Shown: in pieces, positions 1 through 8,080 of the stretch
Layout: every line of letters starts with the position of its first letter
Position numbering within the stretch: position 1 is the first letter of the stretch
Assembly: GCA_004325065.1 (NCBI GenBank)
Contig: PITI01000622.1
Span: 1 to 10,253, forward strand
Direction: 5' to 3'
Origin: Hamiltosporidium magnivora
Taxonomy: Eukaryota; Microsporidia; Dubosqiidae
Length of the DNA: 10,253 nt
Program-made: the position numbers and the translations under genes
Notes under the pieces: generated by a model
What the model was told of the DNA's origin: nothing
What the model saw: only the letters and a program-made list of their open reading frames with translations
Databases searched by the model: none

Positions 1-177
1 TAATTTACTTAAATTCTAAAACAAAAAAACGGTTTTATAATATTTAAAGAATATTCATAGAAAAGTTTCACTGGTAATTTACTTAAATTCTAAAACAAAA
101 AAACGGTTTTATAATATTTAAAGAATATTCATAGAAAAGTTTCACTGATAATTTACTTAAATTCCAAAACAAAAAAA
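1..177. repeat. 74-bp tandem repeat, about 2.4 copies, open at left edge
   Basis: Two full units (1-74 and 75-148) are almost identical, and a third (149 to about 177) breaks off after a run of A. Each unit starts TAATTTACTTAAATTC and ends near TTTCACTG. The array begins at the first base of the window, so more copies may lie to the left. The near-identity of the units suggests recent expansion or ongoing homogenisation. No open reading frame of note crosses it. It lies downstream of the 273-503 gene. Confidence 0.95.
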
Positions 178-260
178 AATTCTTTCATCTTTTGTTTTAA
201 AAAGTTCCGAAACAAATAAATAATTTTGTTTTAGACAAAGAAAAAAGTAAAAAATGAACT

Positions 261-266
261 TTTATT
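261..266 (-). terminator. AATAAA polyadenylation signal of the 273-503 gene
   Basis: On the minus strand AATAAA starts 6 bases after the TAA stop of the small secreted-protein gene. The surrounding string TAAATAAAAGT recurs downstream of the 1739-1984 gene. AT-rich sequence makes single matches cheap; the support comes from all five complete genes having one. Confidence 0.55.
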
Positions 267-272
267 TAAATT

Positions 273-503
273 TTAATGAATTGGTTTCTCATTATTTGAT
301 ATTCTAGACATTAAAGCCGCTTCATTTGCTATATTTCTTGTACCAAATACTTCATACTTTAAATCACCGTTTAAGTCCATTAAATATGATTCTTTTTTAT
401 TAAAATTATCGTCTATACTTCGGAAAGAACGGTCTGCACATATAAATCCATATACTATAAACAGTAATTTTATAGTTTTAAAAGTTTTTATTAATATTTT
501 CAT
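273..503 (-). CDS. small predicted secreted protein, 76 aa
   Basis: I do not recognise this protein. It starts at an ATG (501-503) and ends with TAA. The N terminus has several lysines (MKILIKTFKTIK) followed by a hydrophobic stretch LLFIVYGFICA at residues 13-23, a typical signal-peptide layout with likely cleavage near residue 23. The predicted mature part is only about 53 residues, hydrophilic, rich in N, D, E, K and S, with no cysteine after the signal region and no repeat or known motif. The signal peptide suggests entry to the secretory route, hence the parasite surface, spore wall or host interface, but that is inference. An AATAAA follows the stop closely. Its nearest gene is more than 1.2 kb away, so it is probably transcribed alone. 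A chance ORF is possible at this length; the signal peptide and poly(A) signal argue against it. Confidence 0.55.
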   Translation of the reverse strand: MKILIKTFKTIKLLFIVYGFICADRSFRSIDDNFNKKESYLMDLNGDLKYEVFGTRNIANEAALMSRISNNEKPIH

Positions 504-822
504 TCTATTTTACTTAAAAAACAATACAAATATATAATTTGTAACTATCAATCACATAAATACGTAATTTTTATAATTCGTTTTTTACATTACACAGTTT
601 TAAAATAAGATAGATAGTAGCTAGAATATAAATATGGTCTTTTAGACAAGTCTTTAATACAATATTGATAGTTACATTTTAAGGAAAGATAAGTTTATTT
701 AAAAGTTTTAAGATATTTTTAGATATAATGTTTAAAATAAAAAAATTATTAAATATTCCTTGAATAATAATTTGGAATTCTAATTATTTCTTGTTGTATT
801 TTATATTGACTTTCCCCTGATA

Positions 823-848
823 ATTTTACCTTGAAAAAAAGGTAAAAT
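823..848. other. perfect 10-bp inverted repeat with 6-base loop
   Basis: ATTTTACCTT (823-832) pairs perfectly with AAGGTAAAAT (839-848) around the loop GAAAAA. It lies 37 bases before the ATG of a 46-codon plus-strand ORF and is not next to any convincing stop codon. It could be a protein-binding palindrome or an RNA hairpin; the two G-C pairs lie at the loop side of an otherwise A-T stem. Confidence 0.75.
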
Positions 849-884
849 CCAACAAATCATCACATCTGCTAAATCGAATGGAGT

Positions 885-1025
885 ATGAAAAAAGATTTGT
901 ATTTATCCTTTTTTTTGGCGGGGAAATATTTATTGTGCGATAAATTAAAGAATTTTAATACAATAATACTATTTAAACCAAAAGAATTTTTAGATAAATT
1001 AAAAAAATATTTTGAAACTTTTTAA
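885..1025 (+). CDS. possible 46-aa small ORF, weak
   Basis: An ATG at 885 opens 46 codons ending in TAA (1023-1025). The product is basic and lysine-rich, with a moderately hydrophobic start (residues 5-17, LYLSFFLAGKYLL) and a lysine/phenylalanine-rich tail. I recognise no family. At this base composition a few stop-free runs of this length are expected by chance in 10 kb, and no AATAAA follows closely, so this is listed only because short microsporidian genes are easily missed. An overlapping ATG at 880 in another frame gives only 22 codons. Confidence 0.15.
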   Translation: MKKDLYLSFFLAGKYLLCDKLKNFNTIILFKPKEFLDKLKKYFETF

Positions 1026-1709
1026 AAGAGTAAAAAAAACAAATGAAAAAAATTGAAGAATAGGAAGAATTCAAAAAATATCAGAAAAATTACCAACAAA
1101 TAAAAAATATAATAAATTTTGAATTTTAATGAAATTTTTTTATATTCCATTTTTTATACACTTTTATTTCCTTATTTTCTTTACTTCCTCTATATGAGAC
1201 TCTTTTGTATTTTAATGTGGATATTTTAAAATTAAAAAAATTTAAAAAATAAGACCTAATTTACTAAAACACACCATAAATTAAAGAGTTTCAAAAAATA
1301 TTTTTTTTTGCGGTTTTCATATCCATGTTTTAGCCTAATAAATACAATTTAACAAGACAATGCATTCAAGAACGATACAAGAACATAATGAAAAAACAAG
1401 AAGAAATTACGACATTTTTAGTAAGAGACTCTTCCAAAACCTAACATATAGAATATGAGAATCTAGTTTAAATCGATGGAAAATTTTAAATTTTAATTTA
1501 AATTTTAAAAACGAAAAAAGTAATTAAGTCTAGACGATGGTATTTTATTGTATTTTTTCTATTTTTTAACGGGAGAAGAGCAAAATAAAATGAGTGGAAA
1601 GAATAAAATACGACATTATTTATAATCTATAGTATTTTGTAGAATATCGTGATTTTTTTTTATAATAATCCTATTTTAAATTAAATAGTAAAAAAATTTT
1701 TTTAACACT

Positions 1710-1715
1710 TTTATT
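1710..1715 (-). terminator. AATAAA polyadenylation signal of the 1739-1984 gene
   Basis: On the minus strand AATAAA begins 23 bases beyond the TAG stop, within the string TAAATAAAAGT that is also found after the 273-503 gene. Confidence 0.55.
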
Positions 1716-1738
1716 TAATGTCAATAAGAACTGCCGGG

Positions 1739-1984
1739 CTACCCTCTTCTTGAGTATGAACCACGTGGAACCTTTGAATTTTGAACAGGGCGTTCGAATC
1801 TATTATTATCATATCTTTGCGAATTAAGTTGACCATTTTGGTCACCAGTACCCTCGGGTTTAACTTCTGGTTTTACAGCTTGTTCTTGGTTCGTAGGAGT
1901 TTCTGGTTGAGAACCACTATTACCCATGCATTCAACAGTTGAAAGAACATACAAAATAGAAAACAATATCGAAAATATTTCCAT
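1739..1984 (-). CDS. small predicted secreted low-complexity protein, 81 aa
   Basis: I do not recognise a family. The first ATG is at 1982-1984, giving 81 residues. An in-frame TTG three codons upstream would give 84, but a eukaryotic gene should use the ATG. Residues 2-16 (EIFSILFSILYVLST) form a hydrophobic signal segment ending VEC, a plausible cleavage site near residue 19. The mature part, about 60 residues, is low-complexity and hydrophilic, rich in G, N, Q, P, E and S, with a short internal repeat VKPEVKPEG and an arginine-rich end (PRGSYSRRG). The only cysteine is at the signal boundary. The coding part is clearly less AT-rich than its flanks, which supports a real gene. Such proteins are typical of microsporidian spore-wall or secreted proteins, but no specific role can be given. 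It ends in TAG, and AATAAA follows. Confidence 0.65.
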   Translation of the reverse strand: MEIFSILFSILYVLSTVECMGNSGSQPETPTNQEQAVKPEVKPEGTGDQNGQLNSQRYDNNRFERPVQNSKVPRGSYSRRG

Positions 1985-2326
1985 AAAAAGCAATAAATTT
2001 AATTATTAAATAGTTTCAATAAAAAAAATTATCAAATAATAATTGACAAATGTAACAGAAAAAAGGAGGAATATCATTTATTTTATAATATTTATTCGCT
2101 ATTGTTTTAATATAAAATATCATTTTACAAAATTATTTGTCTATTTTTATAAATTATTTTTATTTTCTTTTTTTGTAAAATTATAGGTCACAAATTTGAT
2201 AATTTAAGTGGTACGTTCGAATACAAATCTATAATTGGATAAATAATAATTTTATTTAATTGGTAATTTAGACTTCAGAATAACCTATGAATTATGAGTA
2301 AAAATTTGGTTTTTATTGTTAAACAA
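1985..2326. other. AT-rich spacer
   Basis: This 340-base stretch lies downstream of the 884-aa gene and upstream of the 1739-1984 gene, both on the minus strand. It must hold the 3' end of the first and the promoter of the second. Apart from the AATAAA at 2312-2317 I see no ORF, repeat or clear motif. Confidence 0.6.
2312..2317 (-). terminator. AATAAA polyadenylation signal of the 884-aa gene
   Basis: On the minus strand AATAAA begins 9 bases after the TAA stop at 2327-2329, implying a very short 3' untranslated region. Confidence 0.6.
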
Positions 2327-4981
2327 TTATTCTGTAAAATATTTTTCATATAAAGATTTGATAGTTTGATCTTTTGTGGATTCTTCCAACAAAATATTTT
2401 TAAGATCCGTATTTTGTTTCCAATAAAAATTAGAATTTTTATAAATGTTGTTCATATATATATCGATTGGACAAGAAGATAGAAAATATGGTGTAAGCGT
2501 GTCAATGTAAACACCTGCATGGTTATTAAAAATTAATATTTTTTCTAAATCACTTAGAAAATCAATGAAATAGCGAGATCTTGGAATTTCAATATTATAT
2601 TCCATTTTAAATCCATAATATTCGTACCAAAGTATTTTACTAACAATTCCTTTGAAATTTTTGCCGATAATTAATTTGTTGATATCTGTTATATAAAATT
2701 TATATTTTATTTCATTTATATACAGTAAAAGAATACCGGAATTGTATGAAAGTGAAAGATTGATTTTTTTAGAGTGGTTATTCCCCTGATCTAAAAGTAT
2801 GGTTTCTTCTTGTTTGCCATTTTGTATTTTTCTAAATAATCTTGCATTTTTTAAACCGATTGTTGTGATCAAATTGCCATAAAGTGAAATTAAATTTTGT
2901 TCTGCTTCAACATCAGTTTGAAAATAAATAATGTAACAACAGAAGCTAACCATTCGTCTTTCTATTATTATAGATGAATCAAAAAATACCAGACCCTCGG
3001 GATATGAATTTTCTAACTGAAATTTTTTTAAAATTTTGTCATATAACTTATAATTTCTGTATTTTGGATGATTATTCTTTATGTCATTAATCAAAATAGA
3101 AATTATATTGGAATTAGAATTGTAAAAATACATTTCATTTTTATCTATTTCTTGTAGATTTTTCCCAATTGATTCAGCCATAAGTTTGTCCATCAAAACC
3201 GAATCATCGAATAGTTCAAAAGTATTTATATTTTTTCTCAAAATAATATTCCAGTAATAGGTTTCTCTACAAGATAAATGCTTATACTTGATGATTTTTT
3301 TTATTAATTTTTTTTTACAATCAAATTCCACCATATTTGAAATAAAATAATTAATACTTTCTATAAAAAGTAAATCAAGGATATTCGAATCATTAAACAC
3401 AACATTTTCAAGATATATCTCATAATCAATGCCTAAAAGAATGTCTATATAATTTATAATTCTATTATCATGACGTAACTTGTCAATTAAAGTAAATAAT
3501 AGGTTTTTATCATTTGTATTAAATCCACAAATTATAATATTTTCTTGGCTTGTTATTATCTTATGTGTATTATTTTCGGCAAGAGTATTGGTACTGCGGT
3601 TTATCTCGATATTTTCAAGTTTATTATTTTTAACAAATTGTTTTTCCCTTATCAAAACTTCAATTAAGTATTTAAAAATTTCACTATATGACTCTGGAAA
3701 GAGTTCTAGAAAAAGCAAAATTTTCTTTATAGATACAGCCTCGATTATGATCTGTTCTTTAAATAATCTCTTACATAGGTTTTTTATGAAATATTTTTTA
3801 TCTTTAACAGTATCATAAATTTCAAATTTATCTTCATCAAATATTTTTTTCAATTTTCTTAGGCACTTTTCATAAATCACATATTCAGAAGTGAGAAACG
3901 AAAAATAATGACTTTGCGAAACCTTAATTATATTTTCATCACGAATCAAATCGATATTATTGGAACAGATCAGGCAAGCTTCAATGTAATAACTATCTAC
4001 ATTTTTGCACTTTTCAAAAAACATTGCGGAAAAATATTTACTTTTGGTTTCAATTAAAAACCTTTTCAGCATTTTTTCACCTTCGTTATTATCAATTGCA
4101 AATATTTTGGAGAAAATCGAGTTGGTATATTCGTGATCTTCATCTTTATACGTAATAAGTAATATCTCTAGCAAATATTTAGATTCATATAATCTAGAAA
4201 AAAATACATCTATCAATTTATGAGATTTCGAATGTTTAATTATAGACACAAAAACATTATTATCTTTTATGTTATTTAGTTCGTTTATAATGAATTTCAT
4301 GGAATCAATATTTTCTAGATAAAGTAAATTTAATTCTATTTCTTCTATTTTTAAATTTTTTAACCAACTTAATAAAATTTCATATTTCGTTTTGGAGTTT
4401 GAAAATACATATGCTATAAAATAAAAAATATTTTCATCAAGCATTTCAAGCTCGATAATTGCTTGATCGTCTAATTCAATCGAACAAATTACGCAAAAAG
4501 CTGCTATCTTTGTTCGTGTGATATTCTTTCCAATCTCCTTTTCTAAATATTCTTTAGCTAAAGACACAATATTTTTACAATCTTCTGAAAATACAATGTT
4601 TTTATAATTCTGTGGAACAAGAACTTTGATTTTATTTGTCACAAAAATATCATTTATTTTCAATTTCAATATCCACTTATCTCTGAAATTCGAAATAGAC
4701 AATACGAACTCAAATATTTTTAATAGGATATCGTTAGATCCATCATTAAATAATGCCTTTTTACCTATATCGTAAAGTTTAGAAACCATTTTATAATATT
4801 CTTTATTTTCTTTTGTACATGTCATAAACAAAAGTTTTTCTAATTCTTGATTTATCATTTCCGTATTATCCAAAATTTCATTTATTCTCTCTAAACATTC
4901 CTTTGGGTTGTTTATATCTGTATCTCCATAGATAAACTGGTCAGAATCAACTACAGGAACAATATATTTTCTGTCTAACAT
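2327..4981 (-). CDS. uncharacterised 884-aa protein, helical with a possible ConA-like domain
   Basis: The longest gene in the window: one exon, ATG at 4979-4981, stop TAA. I do not recognise it by sequence. Residues 1 to about 640 are rich in L, I, K, E and N in an amphipathic helical pattern, as in ARM/HEAT-like or other solenoid proteins. From about residue 655 the pattern changes to short beta strands: SYPEGLVFF at 659-667, NLISLYGN, LSLSYNSGILLLYINEIKYK, then LIIGKNF (about 770-776) and IVSKILWYEYY. A 'y..g.l.lyiN' strand pair, then 'liiG' and 'i..i.wye', is the usual layout of concanavalin A/laminin G-like sandwiches. The last 85 residues are again mixed helical. Helical repeats plus a ConA-like domain occur in the N-terminal parts of BEACH-family trafficking proteins, but no PH, BEACH or WD40 part is present, so that link is only a suggestion. 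No signal peptide or membrane segment is evident, suggesting a cytosolic protein. Confidence 0.9.
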   Translation of the reverse strand: MLDRKYIVPVVDSDQFIYGDTDINNPKECLERINEILDNTEMINQELEKLLFMTCTKENKEYYKMVSKLYDIGKKALFNDGSNDILLKIFEFVLSISNFRDKWILKLKINDIFVTNKIKVLVPQNYKNIVFSEDCKNIVSLAKEYLEKEIGKNITRTKIAAFCVICSIELDDQAIIELEMLDENIFYFIAYVFSNSKTKYEILLSWLKNLKIEEIELNLLYLENIDSMKFIINELNNIKDNNVFVSIIKHSKSHKLIDVFFSRLYESKYLLEILLITYKDEDHEYTNSIFSKIFAIDNNEGEKMLKRFLIETKSKYFSAMFFEKCKNVDSYYIEACLICSNNIDLIRDENIIKVSQSHYFSFLTSEYVIYEKCLRKLKKIFDEDKFEIYDTVKDKKYFIKNLCKRLFKEQIIIEAVSIKKILLFLELFPESYSEIFKYLIEVLIREKQFVKNNKLENIEINRSTNTLAENNTHKIITSQENIIICGFNTNDKNLLFTLIDKLRHDNRIINYIDILLGIDYEIYLENVVFNDSNILDLLFIESINYFISNMVEFDCKKKLIKKIIKYKHLSCRETYYWNIILRKNINTFELFDDSVLMDKLMAESIGKNLQEIDKNEMYFYNSNSNIISILINDIKNNHPKYRNYKLYDKILKKFQLENSYPEGLVFFDSSIIIERRMVSFCCYIIYFQTDVEAEQNLISLYGNLITTIGLKNARLFRKIQNGKQEETILLDQGNNHSKKINLSLSYNSGILLLYINEIKYKFYITDINKLIIGKNFKGIVSKILWYEYYGFKMEYNIEIPRSRYFIDFLSDLEKILIFNNHAGVYIDTLTPYFLSSCPIDIYMNNIYKNSNFYWKQNTDLKNILLEESTKDQTIKSLYEKYFTE

Positions 4982-6460
4982 TTAAAACAAAAAAGGAAAT
5001 TCGTTTTATAACAGTTTCAGAAATATGTTTCATAATTTAAGCAATAAATTCATGTGAATCAATAATTTGAATAAGATTGTGAGCTCTTTATATATAGACA
5101 ATAAGAATATGATTTTTTTATTATTAAACAAAAAACTAGCTTATCTGAAATAAAATACAAATTTTAAAATTATTTTAAATCGAAAAATTATCATTTAAAT
5201 GGTAAAAAGTGGGCGAAAGAAAACCTTTGAATCTTTATAATAATTTTAAAACGTCTAATTCTATTTAAAAAATATTTAAAAGTGTTAAAAACAAGTCGGT
5301 TTTCAAGCGTTCAAACAAATTTAAAGCAGATTATACTTAATTATTGAAATAATTATTAAGGTTAAAACAATGCCAATAATTTAACCTCTTTATTCGACAA
5401 TAGTTGCGCAATATTTTTTCAATTTTTTTTCATATATTTTTGAACTTCAATTATACAAAATGATCTTTATATAACATAACCGTAAAGTCTTTGGAAAGAA
5501 AAACAAGATTTTTTGCCTTTTCGTTTTTACAATTGAGTTTTTAAGATTTTTCTGTAATCTATACGGTTTTGAAGCTAAACTTTTATTTAATTATACATAT
5601 TTTTAAATATTTTTTGATTTTATATTAGCATAACAATGGCGCTTATATTATGTTTGACTGGAAATCAAGAAACTTCTCTACGTATCTTGAAATAAATGAC
5701 ATCGGAATTATAGTGTGTACCGATTGTCTTTGTGGTTCAATTCTAATCCTAATAATGAATCTCTCAAATGTATACATGGTAGCCTATACACGAATCATTT
5801 AATAAAAAGTTATTTTCATATTACCCTAATATATTTGACTGACAGATTAGACAAATAAGGTGAATTTGTTAGGATGATTTATTGAAATAATCTCAAGAAA
5901 CAACATACCTGTAATTCAAACATCAACAAGCATCATCTTTTACACTAAAAATCCAATACAAATGTATAATGTGTCAGGCCAAATATTAATCTTAGATATC
6001 TGTTATATTATAGTAACCTTTTTATTTTTACACACATATTTGAAGAATTATTGAACAGGGTAACACCTATTTCGTTTTTAAGGCTCAAATTTATATTTGG
6101 TAAAAAGAAAAAGCAAATAACGAACATATCGTTGCAACATATAATTTAAATTTTACGATTGTCTTTTCAAACAAAGTTTTTAGGTTTTTTGCTATATTTT
6201 TTTTATACCTTTCAAAGAGAAACGCTCTATAAGTCCCAAAGAAATATATTTGATTATACAACCGAACAGTAAAGAAATAATTATTTTCTAGGAAGAATCT
6301 CTTTTATAAATTTTGGATGCAATAATTTGCTTCATACAAAGATACTCATACTCTAACGGATGTCGGCGTAATATAAAAAAATACATCCTAAAAATGATAT
6401 TCATACAAAAAAGTTTAACTTTATTCAAAAGTATCACATCCTTTTAAAATAGAGCAAGTG
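4982..6460. other. 1.5-kb spacer, no supported gene
   Basis: The first part (4982-5630) is very AT-rich and should hold the 884-aa gene's promoter. From about 5636 to 6100 the composition is less AT-rich. An ATG at 5636 opens only 19 codons. A minus-strand frame running from 6100 down to about 5680 has stop-free blocks of about 30, 20, 17, 20 and 28 codons separated by stops. That could be an old pseudogene, but the block lengths are not much above chance. No tRNA, rRNA or repeat is seen here. Confidence 0.5.
5087..5096 (-). promoter_or_regulatory. possible TATA box of the 884-aa gene
   Basis: TATATATAAA on the minus strand, followed by GAGCTC, lies about 106 bases before the ATG. It is the best TATA-like match upstream, but the distance is long for a microsporidian gene and the background is AT-rich. 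Confidence 0.25.
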
Positions 6461-7090
6461 TTATATTTGTTTTCATGACATTAACCCAATTCTAGGTTTA
6501 ACATAATTAACTTCTACCCCAACACTCCATCAGTACCCCTGCGATACCTAAGTACCAAAGCATTTCATCTACCAGGTGCGTAGAACCTAATTAATGGGCG
6601 ATGCGGTTGCCTGGGGTTCGTTAATGTCCGTTACATGGAGTGTGATCGAATATTGAAATCCACCCTAGCTCCCCAAAGACAATGCAGCATTCCCACTTAC
6701 TCTACACTCTCCAAACCCAAAAAATTTCTAACTAGGATAGATTTTAGTGACTTAAATGGAATCAAAAAGATAGTGCAAAGTCATACCGACAGACATATCC
6801 TGCTATTTAGCCTCCTACTTCAAATGTATTCATTTTTATATCTCCTAGTAGCTCAATGTTTTCTCCCAAGTGAAAAATGCTTGGTTCACGTGTTTTTAAA
6901 TGGAAATTACCTACAAGTTCAGCTGCGGTCTTCGATGTTGATCATGAAAAACTAGAAAATAAATTTGTAAAAAAAATTTCGTCATTTCGTAGACTTTCTC
7001 CTCCTCATACAAATCCATTGGGCAACCGAAATTTTAGTGTGGATTTATTTCGAACAAAAATCCAAAAAATGTTTTCATATTAATTCCACA
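6461..7090 (-). repeat. diverged repeat copy 1, decayed gene or mobile-element remnant
   Basis: This is the first of two direct copies; the other is 8081-8690. Collinear identical blocks include TTTTCATGACATTAACCCA (from about 6470), ATGCAGCATTCCCACTT (6683-6699), GACTTAAATGG (6749-6759), AGACTTTCTC (6991-7000) and AAAAATCCAAA (7056-7066). Spacing to copy 2 drifts only between about 1,598 and 1,620 bases. The copy is much less AT-rich than its flanks, as expected of former coding DNA. Read on the minus strand it shows peptide blocks broken by stops and frameshifts: IFWIFVRNKSTLKFR near the start, a 44-codon stop-free run containing NFHLKTREPSIFHLG and DIKMNTFEVGG followed by IAGYVCRY, and at the end YVKPRIGLMS and a stop. 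I cannot name the parent protein. Plus-strand ORFs here (6635-6955, 6877-7083) are not conserved in copy 2. Confidence 0.8.
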
Positions 7091-7390
7091 TACTCACTTC
7101 CAACCAGATAGTTTTTTATGTAGCTATTCCTTCCCTCTTTATCAAAAAAAAATCTATTGTATAAAAAAAATATAAAATCCCAATCGTAACCAACCTAAAA
7201 ATATAGTAAAATAAGAGTCTATTTCATAATCAAATGAATATAAACCATTAATCTGACTAAATATAAAGATAAAAAAATACCAAGAATACAATAAAATATA
7301 AAAAAACGAAATCTAAAAATACAATAAAAATATAATAGAAATGAATTAGTTAGACTTACACATAGAAATAAATAAATTTAATTCCTTTTA
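7091..7390. other. AT-rich spacer downstream of eS12
   Basis: A-rich sequence on the plus strand between repeat copy 1 and the eS12 stop. I see no ORF or repeat. Weak similarity to copy 2 may extend from 7090 to about 7115. Confidence 0.5.
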
Positions 7391-7392
7391 TT
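7387..7392 (-). terminator. AATAAA polyadenylation signal overlapping the eS12 stop
   Basis: The minus strand reads TAATAAAAGG across the stop codon, so AATAAA uses the last two bases of TAA. Poly(A) signals overlapping or abutting the coding end are known from compact microsporidian genomes. Confidence 0.6.
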
Positions 7393-7798
7393 AATTTTTC
7401 GCCTGCATATCACGTAAAGTATTTTCAAGAAAAACTTTTCCTTCAGAATTTCTAACATAATCCACCACGCAAGCAACACTACACTTAGCCACACGAGTTT
7501 CTCCTCCAAGTTTTACTTTTTCAAAACCAACAATTTTTCCTAATTCAGTAGAATCTTCAAGTGGTAAAAGTGGAATATCATATTTTGTTGTTAATGCCTT
7601 GATCAACTCACCGACATTTTTATTAGAATCTTCTGTAAGAAAAACAACCAATGCCTCTTTTCTCAATATTTTTTTTATTGTCTGTCTAGTTCCTCGTACT
7701 AGTTTGTTTTGTGCTCTTGAAACATGACACACTTGAAATAATGCATCTTTTAATGTCATTTGAGTATCAATTATTGGTGCATACACTTCTTCAACCAT
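7391..7798 (-). CDS. RPS12: 40S ribosomal protein eS12
   Basis: This is the eS12 protein of the small (40S) ribosomal subunit, a member of the L7Ae/L30e/S12e/Gadd45 family; it sits in the beak region of the subunit. At 135 residues it matches the usual length (about 130-145). Diagnostic segments are residues 27-46 with LVRGTRQTIKKI (compare LARGIREAAKAL in animal eS12), the strand ALVVFLTED (49-57), a region corresponding to the family's 'y.I.l..v.d...LGe.vGl' (TKYDIPLLPLEDSTELGKIVGF) and the C-terminal VAKCSVACVVDY. The gene is uninterrupted with no sign of decay. The ATG at 7796-7798 is supported by full-length alignment to the family and by the CCC motif just before it. It lies between two decayed direct repeats and is the only gene here with clear housekeeping function. 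Confidence 0.96.
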   Translation of the reverse strand: MVEEVYAPIIDTQMTLKDALFQVCHVSRAQNKLVRGTRQTIKKILRKEALVVFLTEDSNKNVGELIKALTTKYDIPLLPLEDSTELGKIVGFEKVKLGGETRVAKCSVACVVDYVRNSEGKVFLENTLRDMQAKN

Positions 7799-7801
7799 TA
7801 A

Positions 7802-7804
7802 GGG
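7802..7804 (-). promoter_or_regulatory. CCC motif next to the eS12 start codon
   Basis: The minus strand reads GTACCCTTAATG, with CCC ending three bases before the ATG. CCC- or GGG-like motifs directly before the start codon have been described for microsporidian genes, notably ribosomal protein genes, where 5' untranslated regions are very short. Further upstream (about 7841-7860) TTTATATCTTAAAAATTTT is a possible TATA-like/AAATTT-like element. The C triplet stands out in very AT-rich surroundings. Confidence 0.55.
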
Positions 7805-8080
7805 TACAGTTTTTTTTAAAAAAAAGAAAATACAAAAATGAAAATTTTTAAGATATAAACCGATGGAAATGAAATAAAAAAAAATAAAAATTGTGAGAAT
7901 ATTAAGTAAGAAAAATAAAATGATTGTTGTATAACCCTTGAAAATTTAAAGAAACAAAAATTACATTTTTTTTTAAATTTTTATTATATTTAAAACTAAG
8001 ATGTCCAAAAATTGAAATTTGAATACTTTTTATTTGAATTTATTTTAAAAAATAATACATTGTAGTATAAACAGATAAAT

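Larger units (their letters stand above)
504..1738. other. long AT-rich spacer between the two small secreted-protein genes
   Basis: About 1.2 kb with no ORF over 60 codons. It holds a perfect 10-bp hairpin (823-848), a 46-codon ORF (885-1025, plus), a 32-codon hydrophilic ORF (1360-1458, plus), a 22-codon hydrophobic ORF starting at 1129 (plus), and an AAATTTTAAATTT-like simple stretch near 1480-1510. I see no tRNA or rRNA. The 504-600 part should hold the promoter of the 273-503 gene, but no clear motif stands out. Confidence 0.6.

Noticed and set aside
1360..1458. 32-codon hydrophilic plus-strand ORF
   Set aside because: Too short to separate from chance, with no AATAAA close after it and no recognisable motif.
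1985..1993. Upstream TTG start giving an 84-aa version of the 1739-1984 protein
   Set aside because: Eukaryotic genes rarely start at TTG, and the ATG three codons later leaves a complete signal peptide.
3480..3818. 112-codon plus-strand open frame with hydrophobic stretches
   Set aside because: It is wholly antisense to the 884-aa gene, whose frame is intact and far longer; open antisense frames are expected there.
5720..5760. tRNA T-arm-like GGTTCAATTCTAATCC
   Set aside because: The flanking bases do not pair into a T stem, and no D arm, anticodon arm or acceptor stem could be placed around it.
5680..6100. Possible pseudogene on the minus strand, seen as stop-free blocks of 17-30 codons
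   Set aside because: The block lengths are close to chance for this composition, there is no second copy to compare, and no family was recognised.
6635..7083. Two overlapping plus-strand ORFs (106 and 68 codons) in repeat copy 1
   Set aside because: Neither frame is kept in repeat copy 2, while the minus-strand peptides are, so these look like by-products of a decayed minus-strand gene.
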